53,250 nucleotides of DNA, from contig JAWLBY010000026.1 in NCBI GenBank assembly GCA_041687455.1, positions 1 to 53,250 of the forward strand, in the 5' to 3' direction. This DNA comes from JAWLBY01 sp041687455. GTDB lineage: Bacteria; Pseudomonadota; Gammaproteobacteria; Xanthomonadales; Xanthomonadaceae. Below the pieces are notes generated by a model. That model had not been told where the DNA came from. It was given only the letters and a program-made list of their open reading frames with translations, and did not search any database. Positions within the stretch are counted from its first letter, which is position 1. The number at the start of each line of letters is the position of its first letter. Position numbers and translations under genes: made by a program. Of the stretch, positions 15,991-25,663 are shown in pieces.

Positions 15991-16440
15991 TCCCCGCGGA
16001 ACATCCCGTGTCACGCGCCGAGCAACGCAGGAAGCGGACGGGGAAAGGCGCGCATGTTCGAGGCCATGGATGGCCGAGTTCGCGCCGGCCGGCCGCTTCC
16101 GAGTAGCGCAGGGTGAGGCGGGAATCGTTGTTCCGCAGGAACAACCCGCCGAACGCCCGCACATGGAAGTGCGGGCAGGTTGTCGCTCCATGGATGGCTG
16201 CCTGTCTTGAAGCCGGCAGCGCAACCGGCGCGGACGCCGGGTGCCCTTCTCTTTGGCTACTTTCTCTTGGGCAAGCAAGAGAAAGTGGCTCGGGCGGGCC
16301 GCAGGCCTGTCCGAAACGCTCTTGCCGTTGTTGCTGTTGCGGCTGTCAAGCGACGATCAGGCGACGGCTGGGTGATCGCGAATGGAGCTGCTCGCACACG
16401 GGTGGGACCGCGGCGTAGCCGGTCGCGGCTGAAGCCGCTC
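15991..16440. repeat. Composite repeat, second copy with 102-bp insert
   Basis: Modules A and B as at 15569-15928, but separated by 16114-16215, which carries two other hairpins: GTTGTTCC/GGAACAAC and GCCCGCAC/GTGCGGGC. The two copies therefore share their arms and differ in the hairpin block between them. Confidence 0.85.
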
Positions 16441-16590
16441 CTACAGAAAGGCGCGCTGCGACCGCGAGCGACCGCTCCGCGCCCTTGCCGGCAGCATGGC
16501 GTCTGGTGCGCCGTTCGCAATCCAAAGCCCCGAATCCAGGGGCTCGGGTCCCCGCTACCGCTTGTTTCCGCCCGTCGCGGCCCCACGTGG

Positions 16591-16596
16591 CATAAT
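16591..16596 (+). promoter_or_regulatory. Candidate -10 box for yajC-secDF
   Basis: CATAAT 57 bases before the yajC start, just after the repeat block. The nearest -35-like TTGTTT is 23 bases further upstream, which is too far, so the -35 is unclear. Confidence 0.3.
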
Positions 16597-16652
16597 TCGC
16601 CCCCTTTGACGGCGGCCGGCCCGGCTGCTCCATTCCAACAAGGCACAGAACA

Positions 16653-16991
16653 ATGGACCTGCTCGACCTGTTGATTTCGCCGGCCTACGCCCAGGCCGCC
16701 GGCCAACCGCAAGGCTCGCCGTGGGCGATGCCGATCATGCTGATCGTGTTCTTCGCGGTGTTCTACTTCCTGGTGATCCGGCCGCAGAGCAAGCGGCAGA
16801 AGGAGCACCGGGCGATGCTGTCGGCGCTGTCGAAGGGCGATGAGGTCGTCACTGCCGGCGGCATCGTCGGTCGGGTCGAGGCACTCGGCGATGCCTTCGT
16901 GACGGTCGAAGTCGCCGACGGCGTCAAGGTCCGCCTGCAGAAACACGCGATCACCGCCGTGCTGCCGAAAGGCACGCTGAAAGCGTCCTGA
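16653..16991 (+). CDS. yajC: Preprotein translocase accessory subunit YajC
   Basis: A 112-residue single-pass inner-membrane protein that associates with SecDF-YidC. One transmembrane helix is at about residues 27-46 (MLIVFFAVFYFLVIRPQ), followed by the family signature RPQSKRQKEHRAML and the GDEVVTAGGIVGRV cytoplasmic fold. First of three co-oriented genes, with secD 49 bases downstream. Confidence 0.95.
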   Translation: MDLLDLLISPAYAQAAGQPQGSPWAMPIMLIVFFAVFYFLVIRPQSKRQKEHRAMLSALSKGDEVVTAGGIVGRVEALGDAFVTVEVADGVKVRLQKHAITAVLPKGTLKAS

Positions 16992-17040
16992 TCCCTCCGC
17001 TTCCCCGAACTGCGGCCGACCGGCCGCCGGATGCGTTCGC

Positions 17041-18918
17041 ATGCTCGAGTTTCCCCGCTGGAAGTACGCGCTGGTCGTGATCCTGGTGATCGCCAGCGTG
17101 ATCTATGCGCTGCCCAACCTGTATCCGCAGACGCCCGCCGTGCAGGTCAGCGCGACCCGCACCACCACGGTCGACGCCGCGCTGCGCGAGCGGGTCGAGG
17201 CGGCCCTGCAGCAGCGCTCGGTGCCGATCGAGCGGGTCGAGCTGGCCGACGACAGCCTGCTGGTCCGGCTGCCGAATACCGAGGCGCAGTTGCTCGCCGC
17301 CGACGTGCTGCGCGATGCGCTCGGTGATCGCTACGTGGTGGCGGTGAACCTGGCCTCGAACGTGCCGGACTGGCTGCTGGCAGTCAACGCGACGCCGATG
17401 GTGCTCGGCCTCGACCTGCGTGGCGGCGTGCACTTCCTGATGGAAGTCGACCAGCAGGCTGCGCTCGAAAAGCGCCGCAACGGTTACGTCGAAGACATCC
17501 GTGGCCTGCTGCGCGACAACAAGGTCCGCTACACGGCGGTCAACCTGACCCCGCAGGGCATCGACATCCAGTTGCGTTCGGCCGCCGACCGCGATGCGGC
17601 CTACACGCTGATCGCGCGCGAACTGCCGCAGTTGCTGATCAGCGACGGCGCCAGCGACAGCGCGCTGCTGGCGCGGGTCAGCGAGACCGAGATCAAGACC
17701 ATCGCCGACAACGCGATCGAGCAGAACATCAGCACGCTCGGCAATCGCATCAACGAACTCGGTGTCGCCGAGCCGGTGATCCAGCGCCAGGGTGCGAGCC
17801 GGATCGTGGTGCAGTTGCCGGGCGTGCAGGACACCGCGCAGGCGAAGAAGATCCTCGGCGCGACCGCGACGCTCGAGTACCGCGCGGTGATCGGCGACAG
17901 CATGTCGGCGGCGTTCGAGGCGGCGCAGAGCGGCCGGGTGCCGCCGGATGCGCGGCTGTACTACCGCCGCGATGCCGGCCTCGACGGCCAGCGCATGCCG
18001 GTGCTGCTGTCGAAGCGGATCATCGCCTCCGGCGACCAGTTGGTCGATGCCAACGCCGGCTTCGACCCGCAGAGTGGCACACCGATGGTGTCGGTCAAGC
18101 TGAACAACGTCGGCGGCCAGCGCATGTTCGACTTCACCAGCGAGAACGTCGGCCGGCAGATGGGGGTCGTGTTCATCGAGCGCACGCCGGAAACCCGCAT
18201 CGTGGACGGCAAGGAAGTCCGGACCACGCGCGTCACCGAAGAGGTGATCTCGGTCGCGACGATCCAGGGCGTGTTCGGCCGCAACTTCCAGACCACCGGG
18301 CTCGATTCGCCGAAGGAAGCCAGCGAACTGGCCCTGCTGCTGCGCGCCGGTTCGCTGGCCGCGCCGGTCGACATCGTCCAGCAGCGCGTGATCGGCCCGT
18401 CGCTCGGGCAGGAGAACATCGATGCCGGCCGCCGCGCGATCGTGATCGGCTTCCTCGCGGTCTGCGCGTTGATGATCGTCTACTACAAGGTGTTCGGCGT
18501 GATTTCGGTGATCGCGCTGTTCACCAACCTGCTGATGCTGGCCGCCGCGCTGTCGTTCATCGATGCGACACTGACGATGCCCGGCATCGCCGGCATCGTG
18601 CTGACGCTCGGCATGGCGATCGACGGCAACGTGCTGATCTGCGAGCGCATCCGCGAGGAGCTGCGAGCCGGCAACACGCCGGTCGCCAGCATCAAGGCTG
18701 GCTACGAGCGGGCCTGGACGGTCATTCTCGACTCCAACGTGACCAAGCTGATCGCGTCGATGGCGCTGTTCTCGTTCGGCTCCGGACCGGTGCGCGGCTT
18801 CGCCGTGGTGCTGTTCTTCGGCGTGCTGACCTCGATGTTCACATCGGTGACCGTCAGCCGTTCGCTGGCGACCCTGTTCTACGGCGGGCGCCGCAAGATC
18901 GCCCGGGTGTCGGTCTGA
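17041..18918 (+). CDS. secD: Protein translocase subunit SecD
   Basis: A 625-residue RND-family inner-membrane protein that uses the proton gradient to complete Sec-dependent export. It has an N-terminal helix (about 9-27), a large periplasmic P1 domain with LGLDLRGGVHFLMEVD, and a C-terminal block of five helices (about 455-610) with MAIDGNVLICERIREE. It is followed nine bases later by secF, with which it forms the SecDF complex. Confidence 0.97.
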   Translation: MLEFPRWKYALVVILVIASVIYALPNLYPQTPAVQVSATRTTTVDAALRERVEAALQQRSVPIERVELADDSLLVRLPNTEAQLLAADVLRDALGDRYVVAVNLASNVPDWLLAVNATPMVLGLDLRGGVHFLMEVDQQAALEKRRNGYVEDIRGLLRDNKVRYTAVNLTPQGIDIQLRSAADRDAAYTLIARELPQLLISDGASDSALLARVSETEIKTIADNAIEQNISTLGNRINELGVAEPVIQRQGASRIVVQLPGVQDTAQAKKILGATATLEYRAVIGDSMSAAFEAAQSGRVPPDARLYYRRDAGLDGQRMPVLLSKRIIASGDQLVDANAGFDPQSGTPMVSVKLNNVGGQRMFDFTSENVGRQMGVVFIERTPETRIVDGKEVRTTRVTEEVISVATIQGVFGRNFQTTGLDSPKEASELALLLRAGSLAAPVDIVQQRVIGPSLGQENIDAGRRAIVIGFLAVCALMIVYYKVFGVISVIALFTNLLMLAAALSFIDATLTMPGIAGIVLTLGMAIDGNVLICERIREELRAGNTPVASIKAGYERAWTVILDSNVTKLIASMALFSFGSGPVRGFAVVLFFGVLTSMFTSVTVSRSLATLFYGGRRKIARVSV

Positions 18919-18927
18919 GGATTTCCC

Positions 18928-19908
18928 ATGCAGATTTTCAAGGCTGACAGCAACATCAATTTCATGGGCGTCCGGCGCTTCAGCGTCGGCATCTCGGCCA
19001 TCCTGCTGCTGATCGCGATCGCGTCGCTCGCGACCCGTGGTCTGAACTTCGCGCTCGATTTCACCGGCGGCACGCTGGTCGAGGTGACCTACGCCGAGCC
19101 GGTCGAGCGCAGCACGATCGAGCAGGCACTCGAACAGGCCGGCGTGCGCGGAGCGCAGGTGCAGCGCTTCTCGTCGACCAACTTCTCGATCCGGATGTCG
19201 CCGGAAACGGTCGCCGAGATCGCCGGCGGCGAGGAGCGTGCGGCCGACAGCAGCATCGACGACCGCAGCGCCCGGATCGGCAACGCCGTGCAGCTCGCGC
19301 TGACCGCCGGCGGACAGCGCGTGCAGGTCGGGCCGCCGGACTATGTCGGTCCGCAGGTCGGCAAGGATCTGGCCTACAACGGCGTGGTCGCGGTGCTGGT
19401 CGTGCTGACCGGCATCATGATCTACATCGCGCTGCGTTTCGAATGGAAGTTCTCGGTCGCGGTGGTCGCCGGCGAACTGCACGACGTGATCCTGACGGTC
19501 GGGTTCTTCTCGCTGACCGGCATGGATTTCGACCTGACCGTGCTGGCGGCGATCCTGGCCGTCGACGGCTACTCGGTCAACGACAAGATCGTGATCGCCG
19601 ACCGCATCCGCGAGCTGTTCCGCTCGGCCCGCAAGGCGACGCCGATCGAGATCCTGAACATCGCCGTCAACCAGACCCTGGCGCGCACGATCATGACCTC
19701 GCTGACGACGCTGCTGACGGTCGTCGCGCTGTATCTGTTCGGCGGCCCGACGCTGCAGGGCTTCTCGCTGGCGCTGATCGTCGGCATCGTGATCGGCACG
19801 CTGTCGTCGATCTTCTTCGCCTGCCCGGTGCTGCTGTCGCTGAACATCAGCAAGCAGGATCTGCTGCCGAAGGCGCGCGACGAGGCGGAGCTGGCGCGGC
19901 GTCCGTGA
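18928..19908 (+). CDS. secF: Protein translocase subunit SecF
   Basis: A 326-residue partner of SecD. Segments expected for the family are NFALDFTGGTLVEV at about 31-44, VGPQVGKDLAYNGV before helix 2, and DGYSVNDKIVIADRIRE in the fourth helix. Six hydrophobic helices can be placed. A terminator follows 25 bases after the stop, closing the yajC-secD-secF unit. Confidence 0.97.
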   Translation: MQIFKADSNINFMGVRRFSVGISAILLLIAIASLATRGLNFALDFTGGTLVEVTYAEPVERSTIEQALEQAGVRGAQVQRFSSTNFSIRMSPETVAEIAGGEERAADSSIDDRSARIGNAVQLALTAGGQRVQVGPPDYVGPQVGKDLAYNGVVAVLVVLTGIMIYIALRFEWKFSVAVVAGELHDVILTVGFFSLTGMDFDLTVLAAILAVDGYSVNDKIVIADRIRELFRSARKATPIEILNIAVNQTLARTIMTSLTTLLTVVALYLFGGPTLQGFSLALIVGIVIGTLSSIFFACPVLLSLNISKQDLLPKARDEAELARRP

Positions 19909-19933
19909 GCGCGGCCCGCTGCGGGTGACCGAG

Positions 19934-19960
19934 ACGGCCGGGCTTGTGTCCGGCCGTTTT
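19934..19960 (+). terminator. Intrinsic terminator after secF
   Basis: ACGGCCGG / CCGGCCGT with an eight-base loop, followed by TTT then CGTT. Confidence 0.8.
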
Positions 19961-20084
19961 CGTTGGTGGTGCTTGTCAACGATGCAAGCCGATGATCCGC
20001 CGGTCGTCGCCTCCGCGCAGACGCACTGCTGTCCGGGGAGAATCCGCCGCGCGCCGCTGCATCACGCAAGCCCATGATCCGCTT

Positions 20085-20160
20085 TCCGTCGCCCCCGCGA
20101 AGGCGGGGCCCAGCGACTTGAAATTGCACCACGATTCTGGACCCCCGCCTTCGCGTGGGC
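20085..20160. repeat. Palindromic repeat (CGCGAAGGCGGGG family)
   Basis: CCCGCGAAGGCGGGGCCCAG near 20094 and an inverse arm GGACCCCCGCCTTCGCG near 20138, 30 bases apart. It lies in the gene-free stretch 19961-20454 and differs from the other repeat families. Confidence 0.7.
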
Positions 20161-20454
20161 GGCGCGCAGGGCAGGGGCTCGGCGACGCTGCGGTCGACTT
20201 CCCCGGACCGCGGTCGGCTACCGCCGGATGTCCGCCCGGAGGGGATTCCGGCGCCGCACGGTCGGCATGTGCCGGCGGGCACCGACTCCACCGCAGGTCC
20301 GTCCAATCGTCGCGATCGGCCGGTGGGGATTGTCGCATCGTGCGACGCAGTTCATAGTTGCCCTCGTTTTTTGGCGTGTCGGGGTCGGCCCGGGCGGCTG
20401 CGCTGAGCGGTCTGCCGCGACGTTCGATGCGCATCGCATCACAGGGGGCGCAGC

Positions 20455-21426
20455 TTGCGCATCGGTTGGGGACGCAGCAAGGCGGGAGCAGGGCTGGTTG
20501 GCGTCACGCTCGGCGACGGGCTGGCGATCGCGGTGGTCGATCGACCGCGCGACGGGCGCCCGCGCCTGCTCGGCTGGGGCTGCAACATGGTCGAATCGGC
20601 GCCGGGCGAACGTGAGCTGCGGGCCGAGCGGCAGCGGCTCAGGCTCGGTCGCTCGCGGACCTGCACCGTGCTCGACAGCGACGACTACCAGTTGCTGCTG
20701 GTCGAGGCGCCGCGCGTGGAGCCATCCGAGCTGCGCGCGGCGGTGCGCTGGCGGGTCAAGGAACTGATCGACTTCCACATCGACGATGCGGTGATCGACG
20801 TGTTCGAGATCCCCGGCCAGCAGCAGCGGGCGCAGGGCCAGGTCATGATGTACGCGGTGGTCGCGCAGGCGGCGCGGGTGCGGCGGCGGATCGATCTGCT
20901 CGAATCGGCCGACCTGCGGCTCGAGGTCGTCGACATCCCCGAGCTTGCGCTGCGCAACCTTGCCGCGCTGACGCCGGACGATGCCGCCGGCGTCGTGACG
21001 CTGCAGCTCGGTGCCGGTGGCGGCCTGCTGACTCTGACCCGCCAGCAGAACCTGTTCCTGGCGCGCCGGATCGATACCGGCGCCGACGCGCTGGTCGAGG
21101 CTGCCTCGCACAGCAGCGAGCCGGACCGCGAGGACTACGGTCCGCTGGCAGACCTGATCGATGCGATCGTGCTCGAGATCCAGCGTTCGATCGACTACTA
21201 CGACCGGCATTTCGCCCAGCCGCCGCTCGCGGCGGTCATGATCGCGCCGGCCGGCCCGGGGCTCGACTGGCTCGACGCGCAGTTGAACCGTCGGCTCGGC
21301 CTGCCGGTGCGTCGGCTCGACCTGAACGAACTGATCGAAGTCGCCGAGCCGCTCGATGCCGCGACCCAGGCCCGCTGCCTGCTCGCGATCGGCGCCGCGC
21401 TGCGGCAGGAGGACACCGCGCTGTGA
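20455..21426 (+). CDS. mshI: MSHA pilus biogenesis protein MshI (PilM-like)
   Basis: A 323-residue cytoplasmic protein of the actin-like PilM fold, part of the inner-membrane assembly platform. Recognisable segments are VGVTLGDGLAIAVVDRP near the N-terminus, EAPRVEPSELRAAVRWRVKELIDF and IVLEIQRSIDYYDRHF. The likely start is TTG, seven bases after AGGGGG; a later start is possible. First gene of the MSHA locus in this window; mshH is not seen. It overlaps the next gene by four bases. Confidence 0.85.
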   Translation: MRIGWGRSKAGAGLVGVTLGDGLAIAVVDRPRDGRPRLLGWGCNMVESAPGERELRAERQRLRLGRSRTCTVLDSDDYQLLLVEAPRVEPSELRAAVRWRVKELIDFHIDDAVIDVFEIPGQQQRAQGQVMMYAVVAQAARVRRRIDLLESADLRLEVVDIPELALRNLAALTPDDAAGVVTLQLGAGGGLLTLTRQQNLFLARRIDTGADALVEAASHSSEPDREDYGPLADLIDAIVLEIQRSIDYYDRHFAQPPLAAVMIAPAGPGLDWLDAQLNRRLGLPVRRLDLNELIEVAEPLDAATQARCLLAIGAALRQEDTAL

Positions 21427-22031
21427 AACAGCAGGTCAACCTCTACCAGCCGATCTTCCGCCGCCAGCGCAAGGTGTTCTCGGCGGCGACGATGGCGCAG
21501 CTCGCCGCGCTGGTCGCGATCGGGCTGCTGGCGCTGTACGGCTTCGGCCGCTGGCAGGCGGCCGGCGCGCGGGCCGACCTCGCCACGCTGACCGCGCAGC
21601 GCGACGCCGCACAGGCGCAGGTCGAGCAACTGAGCCGCGATCTCGGCGCTCGTCGCGACGTCGCTGCGTTGAACGACCGGATCGGGCGGGCCGAGCAGGC
21701 GCTGGCATCGAAACGGCAGTTGCTGCGCTGGCTGGCCGAGCAGGGCGGTGAACAGACCGGCGGCTTTGCCGGCCATGTCGCTGCACTTGCCCGCCAGCAC
21801 CGTCCCGGCGTGCAGCTCGACCGGATCGAGATCGGCGCCGGCGGCAGCCTGCGGATCGACGGCCGCACCTGGGAGGCTGGCGAGCTGGTTCGCTACCTGC
21901 GCCGGCTCGGCGACGAAGCGGCGCTGGCCGGCATCGAGTTCCGCACCGTCCGCTTCGAGCGGGTCGACGACCGTCCCGACGTCGGTTTCGTGGTGTCGTC
22001 GCAGCGGCTCGACGACGAGGCATCGCAATGA
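21423..22031 (+). CDS. MSHA biogenesis protein MshI2 (PilN-like)
   Basis: A 202-residue bitopic membrane protein: the short cytoplasmic N-terminus QQVNLYQPIF is the PilN-type PilM-binding motif, then one helix (about 24-45), a coiled coil (about 48-105) and a ferredoxin-like periplasmic domain. GTG start inside a GTGA overlap with mshI, indicating translational coupling. The context and motif make the PilN-like role firm; the exact msh letter is by position. Confidence 0.82.
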   Translation: MKQQVNLYQPIFRRQRKVFSAATMAQLAALVAIGLLALYGFGRWQAAGARADLATLTAQRDAAQAQVEQLSRDLGARRDVAALNDRIGRAEQALASKRQLLRWLAEQGGEQTGGFAGHVAALARQHRPGVQLDRIEIGAGGSLRIDGRTWEAGELVRYLRRLGDEAALAGIEFRTVRFERVDDRPDVGFVVSSQRLDDEASQ

Positions 22032-22675
22032 ACGCCCGGCTGCAGCGGTTCGCCGAACGGATCGACGCGATGAGCCTGCGCGAGCGCGGCATGCTGCTCG
22101 CGATCGTGCTGTTGCTGCTGTGGGCGCTGTGGCAGACGTTGCTGATGGCGCCGCTCGGCGAGCGGCGCAAGGCGCACGCGCAGCAGATCGATGCGCTGCG
22201 GACGCAGATCGCTGCGCTGAACCAGACCGTGCAATCGCTGGCCGGCGAGGCGTCGGCCGATCCGCGCGCCGACGCCCAGCGCCGGCTCGACGCGCTGGTC
22301 GCGCAGCAGGACCAGCTCGATCGCCACCTGTCGCAGGCGACCTCGGCGCTGATCGCGCCGCACGAGATGGGTCGGGTGCTGGAATCGATCCTCGCCCAGC
22401 AGAGCGTGCGTCTGCATGCGCTGCGCAGCCTGGCGCCGGAGCCGGTCGATCTCGGCGCCGCCACCGGCATCGCGCCGCTGTACCGGCACGGCATGACGAT
22501 CGAGGTCGACGGCAGTTACGCCGAGCTGCTGCAGTTCGTGCAGGCGCTCGAGGCGCTGCCGTGGCAGTTCATCTGGCGCGAGCTGGTGATCGATCGCCGC
22601 GAACATCCGCGCAACAACCGCCTGCGGTTGACGCTGTACACGCTGAGCCTGCGCGAGGGCTGGCTCGGTGTCTGA
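22028..22675 (+). CDS. mshJ: MSHA biogenesis protein MshJ (PilO-like)
   Basis: A 215-residue bitopic protein with one helix at about 21-39, a coiled coil, and a periplasmic domain ending in GSYAELLQFVQALEALPW and LRLTLYTLSLREGWLGV, both typical of MshJ/PilO. ATGA overlap with the preceding gene. It should pair with the MshI2 product in the alignment subcomplex. Confidence 0.87.
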   Translation: MNARLQRFAERIDAMSLRERGMLLAIVLLLLWALWQTLLMAPLGERRKAHAQQIDALRTQIAALNQTVQSLAGEASADPRADAQRRLDALVAQQDQLDRHLSQATSALIAPHEMGRVLESILAQQSVRLHALRSLAPEPVDLGAATGIAPLYRHGMTIEVDGSYAELLQFVQALEALPWQFIWRELVIDRREHPRNNRLRLTLYTLSLREGWLGV

Positions 22676-23021
22676 CCTGCGCCGTTTCCTCCGCGGCGGG
22701 CTGCTGGCGTTCGCGCTCGGCGTCGCCGCGACTGCCGGCGCGCAGACGCTGTCCGATCCGACCGCAGCGCTGCCGAGCCGCGAACGCCTTGCGGCCGGGC
22801 AGGCACGGGTCTGGACGCTGCAGTCGACCGTGATCGGACCGCAGCGGCGGATCGCAGTCGTCAACGGCGTCGTGGTCGGCATCGGCGACCGCGTCGATGG
22901 CGCCCGTGTCGTCGCGATCTCGCATGGCCACGCCGAACTCGATGTCGGTGGTCGCCGCGTGTCACTGGATCTGTTCGGCGCCGCGCCGGACCCCGATGAA
23001 GAATCCCGAGGAACCCCATGA
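22668..23021 (+). CDS. mshK: MSHA biogenesis protein MshK (PilP-like)
   Basis: A 117-residue exported protein with a signal sequence (about residues 1-25, ending ATAGA) and a small beta domain containing RIAVVNGVVVGIGDRVDGARVV. This fold links the inner-membrane platform to the secretin in PilP-type systems. GTG start, overlapping mshJ by eight bases; ATGA overlap with mshL. Confidence 0.82.
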   Translation: MSDLRRFLRGGLLAFALGVAATAGAQTLSDPTAALPSRERLAAGQARVWTLQSTVIGPQRRIAVVNGVVVGIGDRVDGARVVAISHGHAELDVGGRRVSLDLFGAAPDPDEESRGTP

Positions 23022-24715
23022 AGATCCGACGTTTGCCGCGCCTGTCGCTGGTGTTTGCGGCCAGCCTCGTGCTCGGCGCCTGTGCCGGCACCGGCGCCAC
23101 GCCGACCGGTCAGCGGATCGACGCCGAGCTGGCCGCAGCGGTGCTGCCGCCTTCGCCGCCGCCGGAAGTGGCCGCCGCGCTGCTGCCGCCGTTGCCGCCG
23201 CTGGCCCCGGCCGTGGTCGACGACGAGCCGCGCTTCGACGTCGCGGTCGACCATGTGCCGGCACGCGCGTTCTTCATGTCGCTGGTCGCCGACAGCGACT
23301 ACAACATGGTCGTCGCGCCGGACGTCGACGGCAGCATCACGCTGCAATTGCGCAACGTGACGCTGGCCGAGACGATGGCAGTGGTCCGCGAGGCGTTCGG
23401 ATACGAATTCCGCCGCCAGGGCAGCACCTGGGTCGTGCAGGCGCCGAGCCTGCGCACGCAACTGTTCGAAGTCGACTACCTGAACCTGAAGCGCAGCGGC
23501 AGTTCGCGCACGCGGGTCAGTTCGGGCCAGACCACCGAGACGCGCAGCAACGATCCGTCGATGCAGAGCGCGATGGTGCCGGGCGCGCCGTTCACCGACC
23601 GCGACATCGCCGAGCAGTCGTTCGGCACCCGCATCGAGACCGAATCCGAGGCGGCGTTCTGGGACGATCTGGCCGACTCGATCCGGGCGCTGGTCGGCGA
23701 CGGCGCCGGCCGCAGCGTGGTCGCCAATCCGATGACCGGCGTTGTCGTGGTGCGTGCATTGCCGTCCGAGCTGCGCGACGTGCAGCAGTATCTGCATGCG
23801 GTGCAGCAGATCGCGCAGCGGCAGGTGATCCTCGAGGCGAAGGTCATCGAAGTCGAACTGCGCGACGGCTTCCAGGCCGGCATCGACTGGGCCAAGCTGC
23901 AGAACTGGACCGAAGGCGGGGTCGTGGTCGGCCAGCGCCGCCCACCGGAAGACGGCGAAGTGCCGAGCACGCTGCATGGCCTGTTCGATCCGGATGGCAC
24001 CTTCACGCCATTCGATCCGGCCACCGGCCTCGCCGCGAATCCGTTCGGCGGCATCTTCAGCGCTGCGTTGCGCTACAAGGACTTCGCGGCGTTCATCGAA
24101 CTGCTCGAAAGCCAGGGCCGGACTCGCGTGCTGTCGTCGCCGCGGGTCGCCACCGTCAACAACCAGAAGGCGGTGATCAAGGTCGGTTCCGACGAGTTCT
24201 TCGTCACCGGCGTGACCAGCCAGACCACCACCGGCGGCGCTGCCGCATCGACCAACCGCAACATCATCCTGACGCCGTTCTTCTCCGGCATCGCGCTCGA
24301 CGTGACGCCGCAGATCAGCGCCGCCGGCGAGGTGATCCTGCACATCCACCCGACCGTCAGCGAAGTCGTCGACCAGACCAAGACCTTCACCGTCGGCGGC
24401 CTGTCGGAGAGCCTGCCGCTGGCGTTCTCGACCGTTCGCGAGGCCGACAGCATCGTCCGCGCCAGCAGCGGCCAGGTGGTTGTCATCGGTGGCCTGATGA
24501 AGGACAGCGAGACCGGCGGGCAGAACCAGGTGCCGCTGCTCGGTCGCGTGCCGGGGCTCGGCCACCTGTTCCGCCATCAGCAGCAGAGCGAGCGCAAGAG
24601 CGAACTGGTGATCCTGCTGCGCACGACGGTGGTCGACGGCGGCGACGTCTGGCGCCGCGAAGCCGAGGCGGCGTCGGAGCGGATGCGCGCGCTCGGTGCG
24701 CCGGGCGCACGCTGA
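23018..24715 (+). CDS. mshL: MSHA outer-membrane secretin MshL
   Basis: A 565-residue secretin lipoprotein with lipobox LGAC and C22. After a proline-rich linker (about 42-65) comes a secretin/TonB short N-terminal domain with FDVAVDHVPARAFFMSLV, an N1-type domain, and the C-terminal pore domain carrying VEVELRDGFQAGIDWA, RTRVLSSPRVATVNNQKAVIKVG and VVIGGLMKD. It forms the multimeric channel for the pilus. Fourth overlapping junction in a row. Confidence 0.93.
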   Translation: MKIRRLPRLSLVFAASLVLGACAGTGATPTGQRIDAELAAAVLPPSPPPEVAAALLPPLPPLAPAVVDDEPRFDVAVDHVPARAFFMSLVADSDYNMVVAPDVDGSITLQLRNVTLAETMAVVREAFGYEFRRQGSTWVVQAPSLRTQLFEVDYLNLKRSGSSRTRVSSGQTTETRSNDPSMQSAMVPGAPFTDRDIAEQSFGTRIETESEAAFWDDLADSIRALVGDGAGRSVVANPMTGVVVVRALPSELRDVQQYLHAVQQIAQRQVILEAKVIEVELRDGFQAGIDWAKLQNWTEGGVVVGQRRPPEDGEVPSTLHGLFDPDGTFTPFDPATGLAANPFGGIFSAALRYKDFAAFIELLESQGRTRVLSSPRVATVNNQKAVIKVGSDEFFVTGVTSQTTTGGAAASTNRNIILTPFFSGIALDVTPQISAAGEVILHIHPTVSEVVDQTKTFTVGGLSESLPLAFSTVREADSIVRASSGQVVVIGGLMKDSETGGQNQVPLLGRVPGLGHLFRHQQQSERKSELVILLRTTVVDGGDVWRREAEAASERMRALGAPGAR

Positions 24716-24739
24716 CGGCCGGCGCATGCGGACCGGTCG

Positions 24740-25663
24740 ATGTACCGTCAGCACTTCGGATTGCAGGACGCACCGTTCCGGCTGACCCCGGACACCGCGT
24801 TCTTCCATCCCGGCAGCGCCGCGCAGGAGGCGCTGAACGTGCTGCTGGTCGCGCTCGCCGACGGCGAGGGCTTCGTCAAGATCAGCGGTGAGGTCGGGCT
24901 CGGCAAGACGATGCTGTGCCGTGCGTTGCTCGGCGCGCTCGGCCAGGACTACTGCACCGCGTGGATTTCGAACCCGGACCAGACGCCGGCATCGATGCGT
25001 GCCTCGCTGGCGCGCGAGCTTGGCGTCGATCTGCCGCACAACCCGGGCCCCGAGCGGGTGCTGCGGCTGATCACCGAACGGCTGCTCGAACTGGCCGCGG
25101 CCGGCCGTCGCGCGGTGCTGCTGATCGACGAGGCGCAGGCGCTGCCGGCGCCGACGCTGGAGGCGGTCCGGTTGCTGACCAACCTCGAAACCGAACGACG
25201 CAAGCTGCTGCAGGTGGTGCTGTTCGGCCAACCGGAGCTGGATCAGCGGCTGGCCCGGCCCGGCCTGCGCCAGTTGCGGCAGCGGATCACGTTCTCGCAC
25301 GCGCTGCGGCCGCTCGATGCCGATGCCGTGGCCGGTTATGTCGCGCACCGCCTGCGCGCCGCCGGTCATCCCCGCGGCGACCTGTTCGAGCCGGCGGCAT
25401 TGCGAATGCTGGCGCGGCGCAGCGACGGCGTGCCGCGGCTCATCAACATCATCGCCCACAAGGCACTGCTGCTGGCCTGGAGCCGCGGCCGGCCGCGGGT
25501 CGGCGTGGCCGACGTACGTGCCGCGGCGGCCGACACCGACGCGGTGTCACCGCTGCGCTGGTGGCAGCGACTGCGCGGCCGCGCGACCGCCATCGGCGCG
25601 GCGCTGCTGTCGCTGGCGCTGCTCGCGGCGAGTGTGGCCGGCGTGAGCGGAGCACCGGCATGA
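24740..25663 (+). CDS. mshM: MSHA biogenesis AAA ATPase MshM (ExeA-like)
   Basis: A 307-residue ATPase. Walker A GEVGLGKT is at 50-57, Walker B VLLIDEAQAL at about 130-140, and the sensor region is LLQVVLFGQPELDQRL. The start MYRQHFGLQDAPFRLTPD is the ExeA-family signature. One hydrophobic segment closes the C-terminus (about 287-304). ExeA relatives help assemble secretins through the cell wall. It lies 24 bases after mshL and shares ATGA with mshN. Confidence 0.9.
   Translation: MYRQHFGLQDAPFRLTPDTAFFHPGSAAQEALNVLLVALADGEGFVKISGEVGLGKTMLCRALLGALGQDYCTAWISNPDQTPASMRASLARELGVDLPHNPGPERVLRLITERLLELAAAGRRAVLLIDEAQALPAPTLEAVRLLTNLETERRKLLQVVLFGQPELDQRLARPGLRQLRQRITFSHALRPLDADAVAGYVAHRLRAAGHPRGDLFEPAALRMLARRSDGVPRLINIIAHKALLLAWSRGRPRVGVADVRAAAADTDAVSPLRWWQRLRGRATAIGAALLSLALLAASVAGVSGAPA

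Noticed and set aside
15632..16674. Several 100-190 codon frames in the tgt-yajC gap, some with a GYFLLGKQEKVARAG string
   Set aside because: They are translations of duplicated hairpin repeats in more than one frame, with no ribosome sites.
21893..25459. 1188-codon minus-strand frame opposite mshJ-mshM
   Set aside because: Arg/His/Gln-rich shadow frame of GC-rich genes; the plus-strand msh genes are unambiguous.
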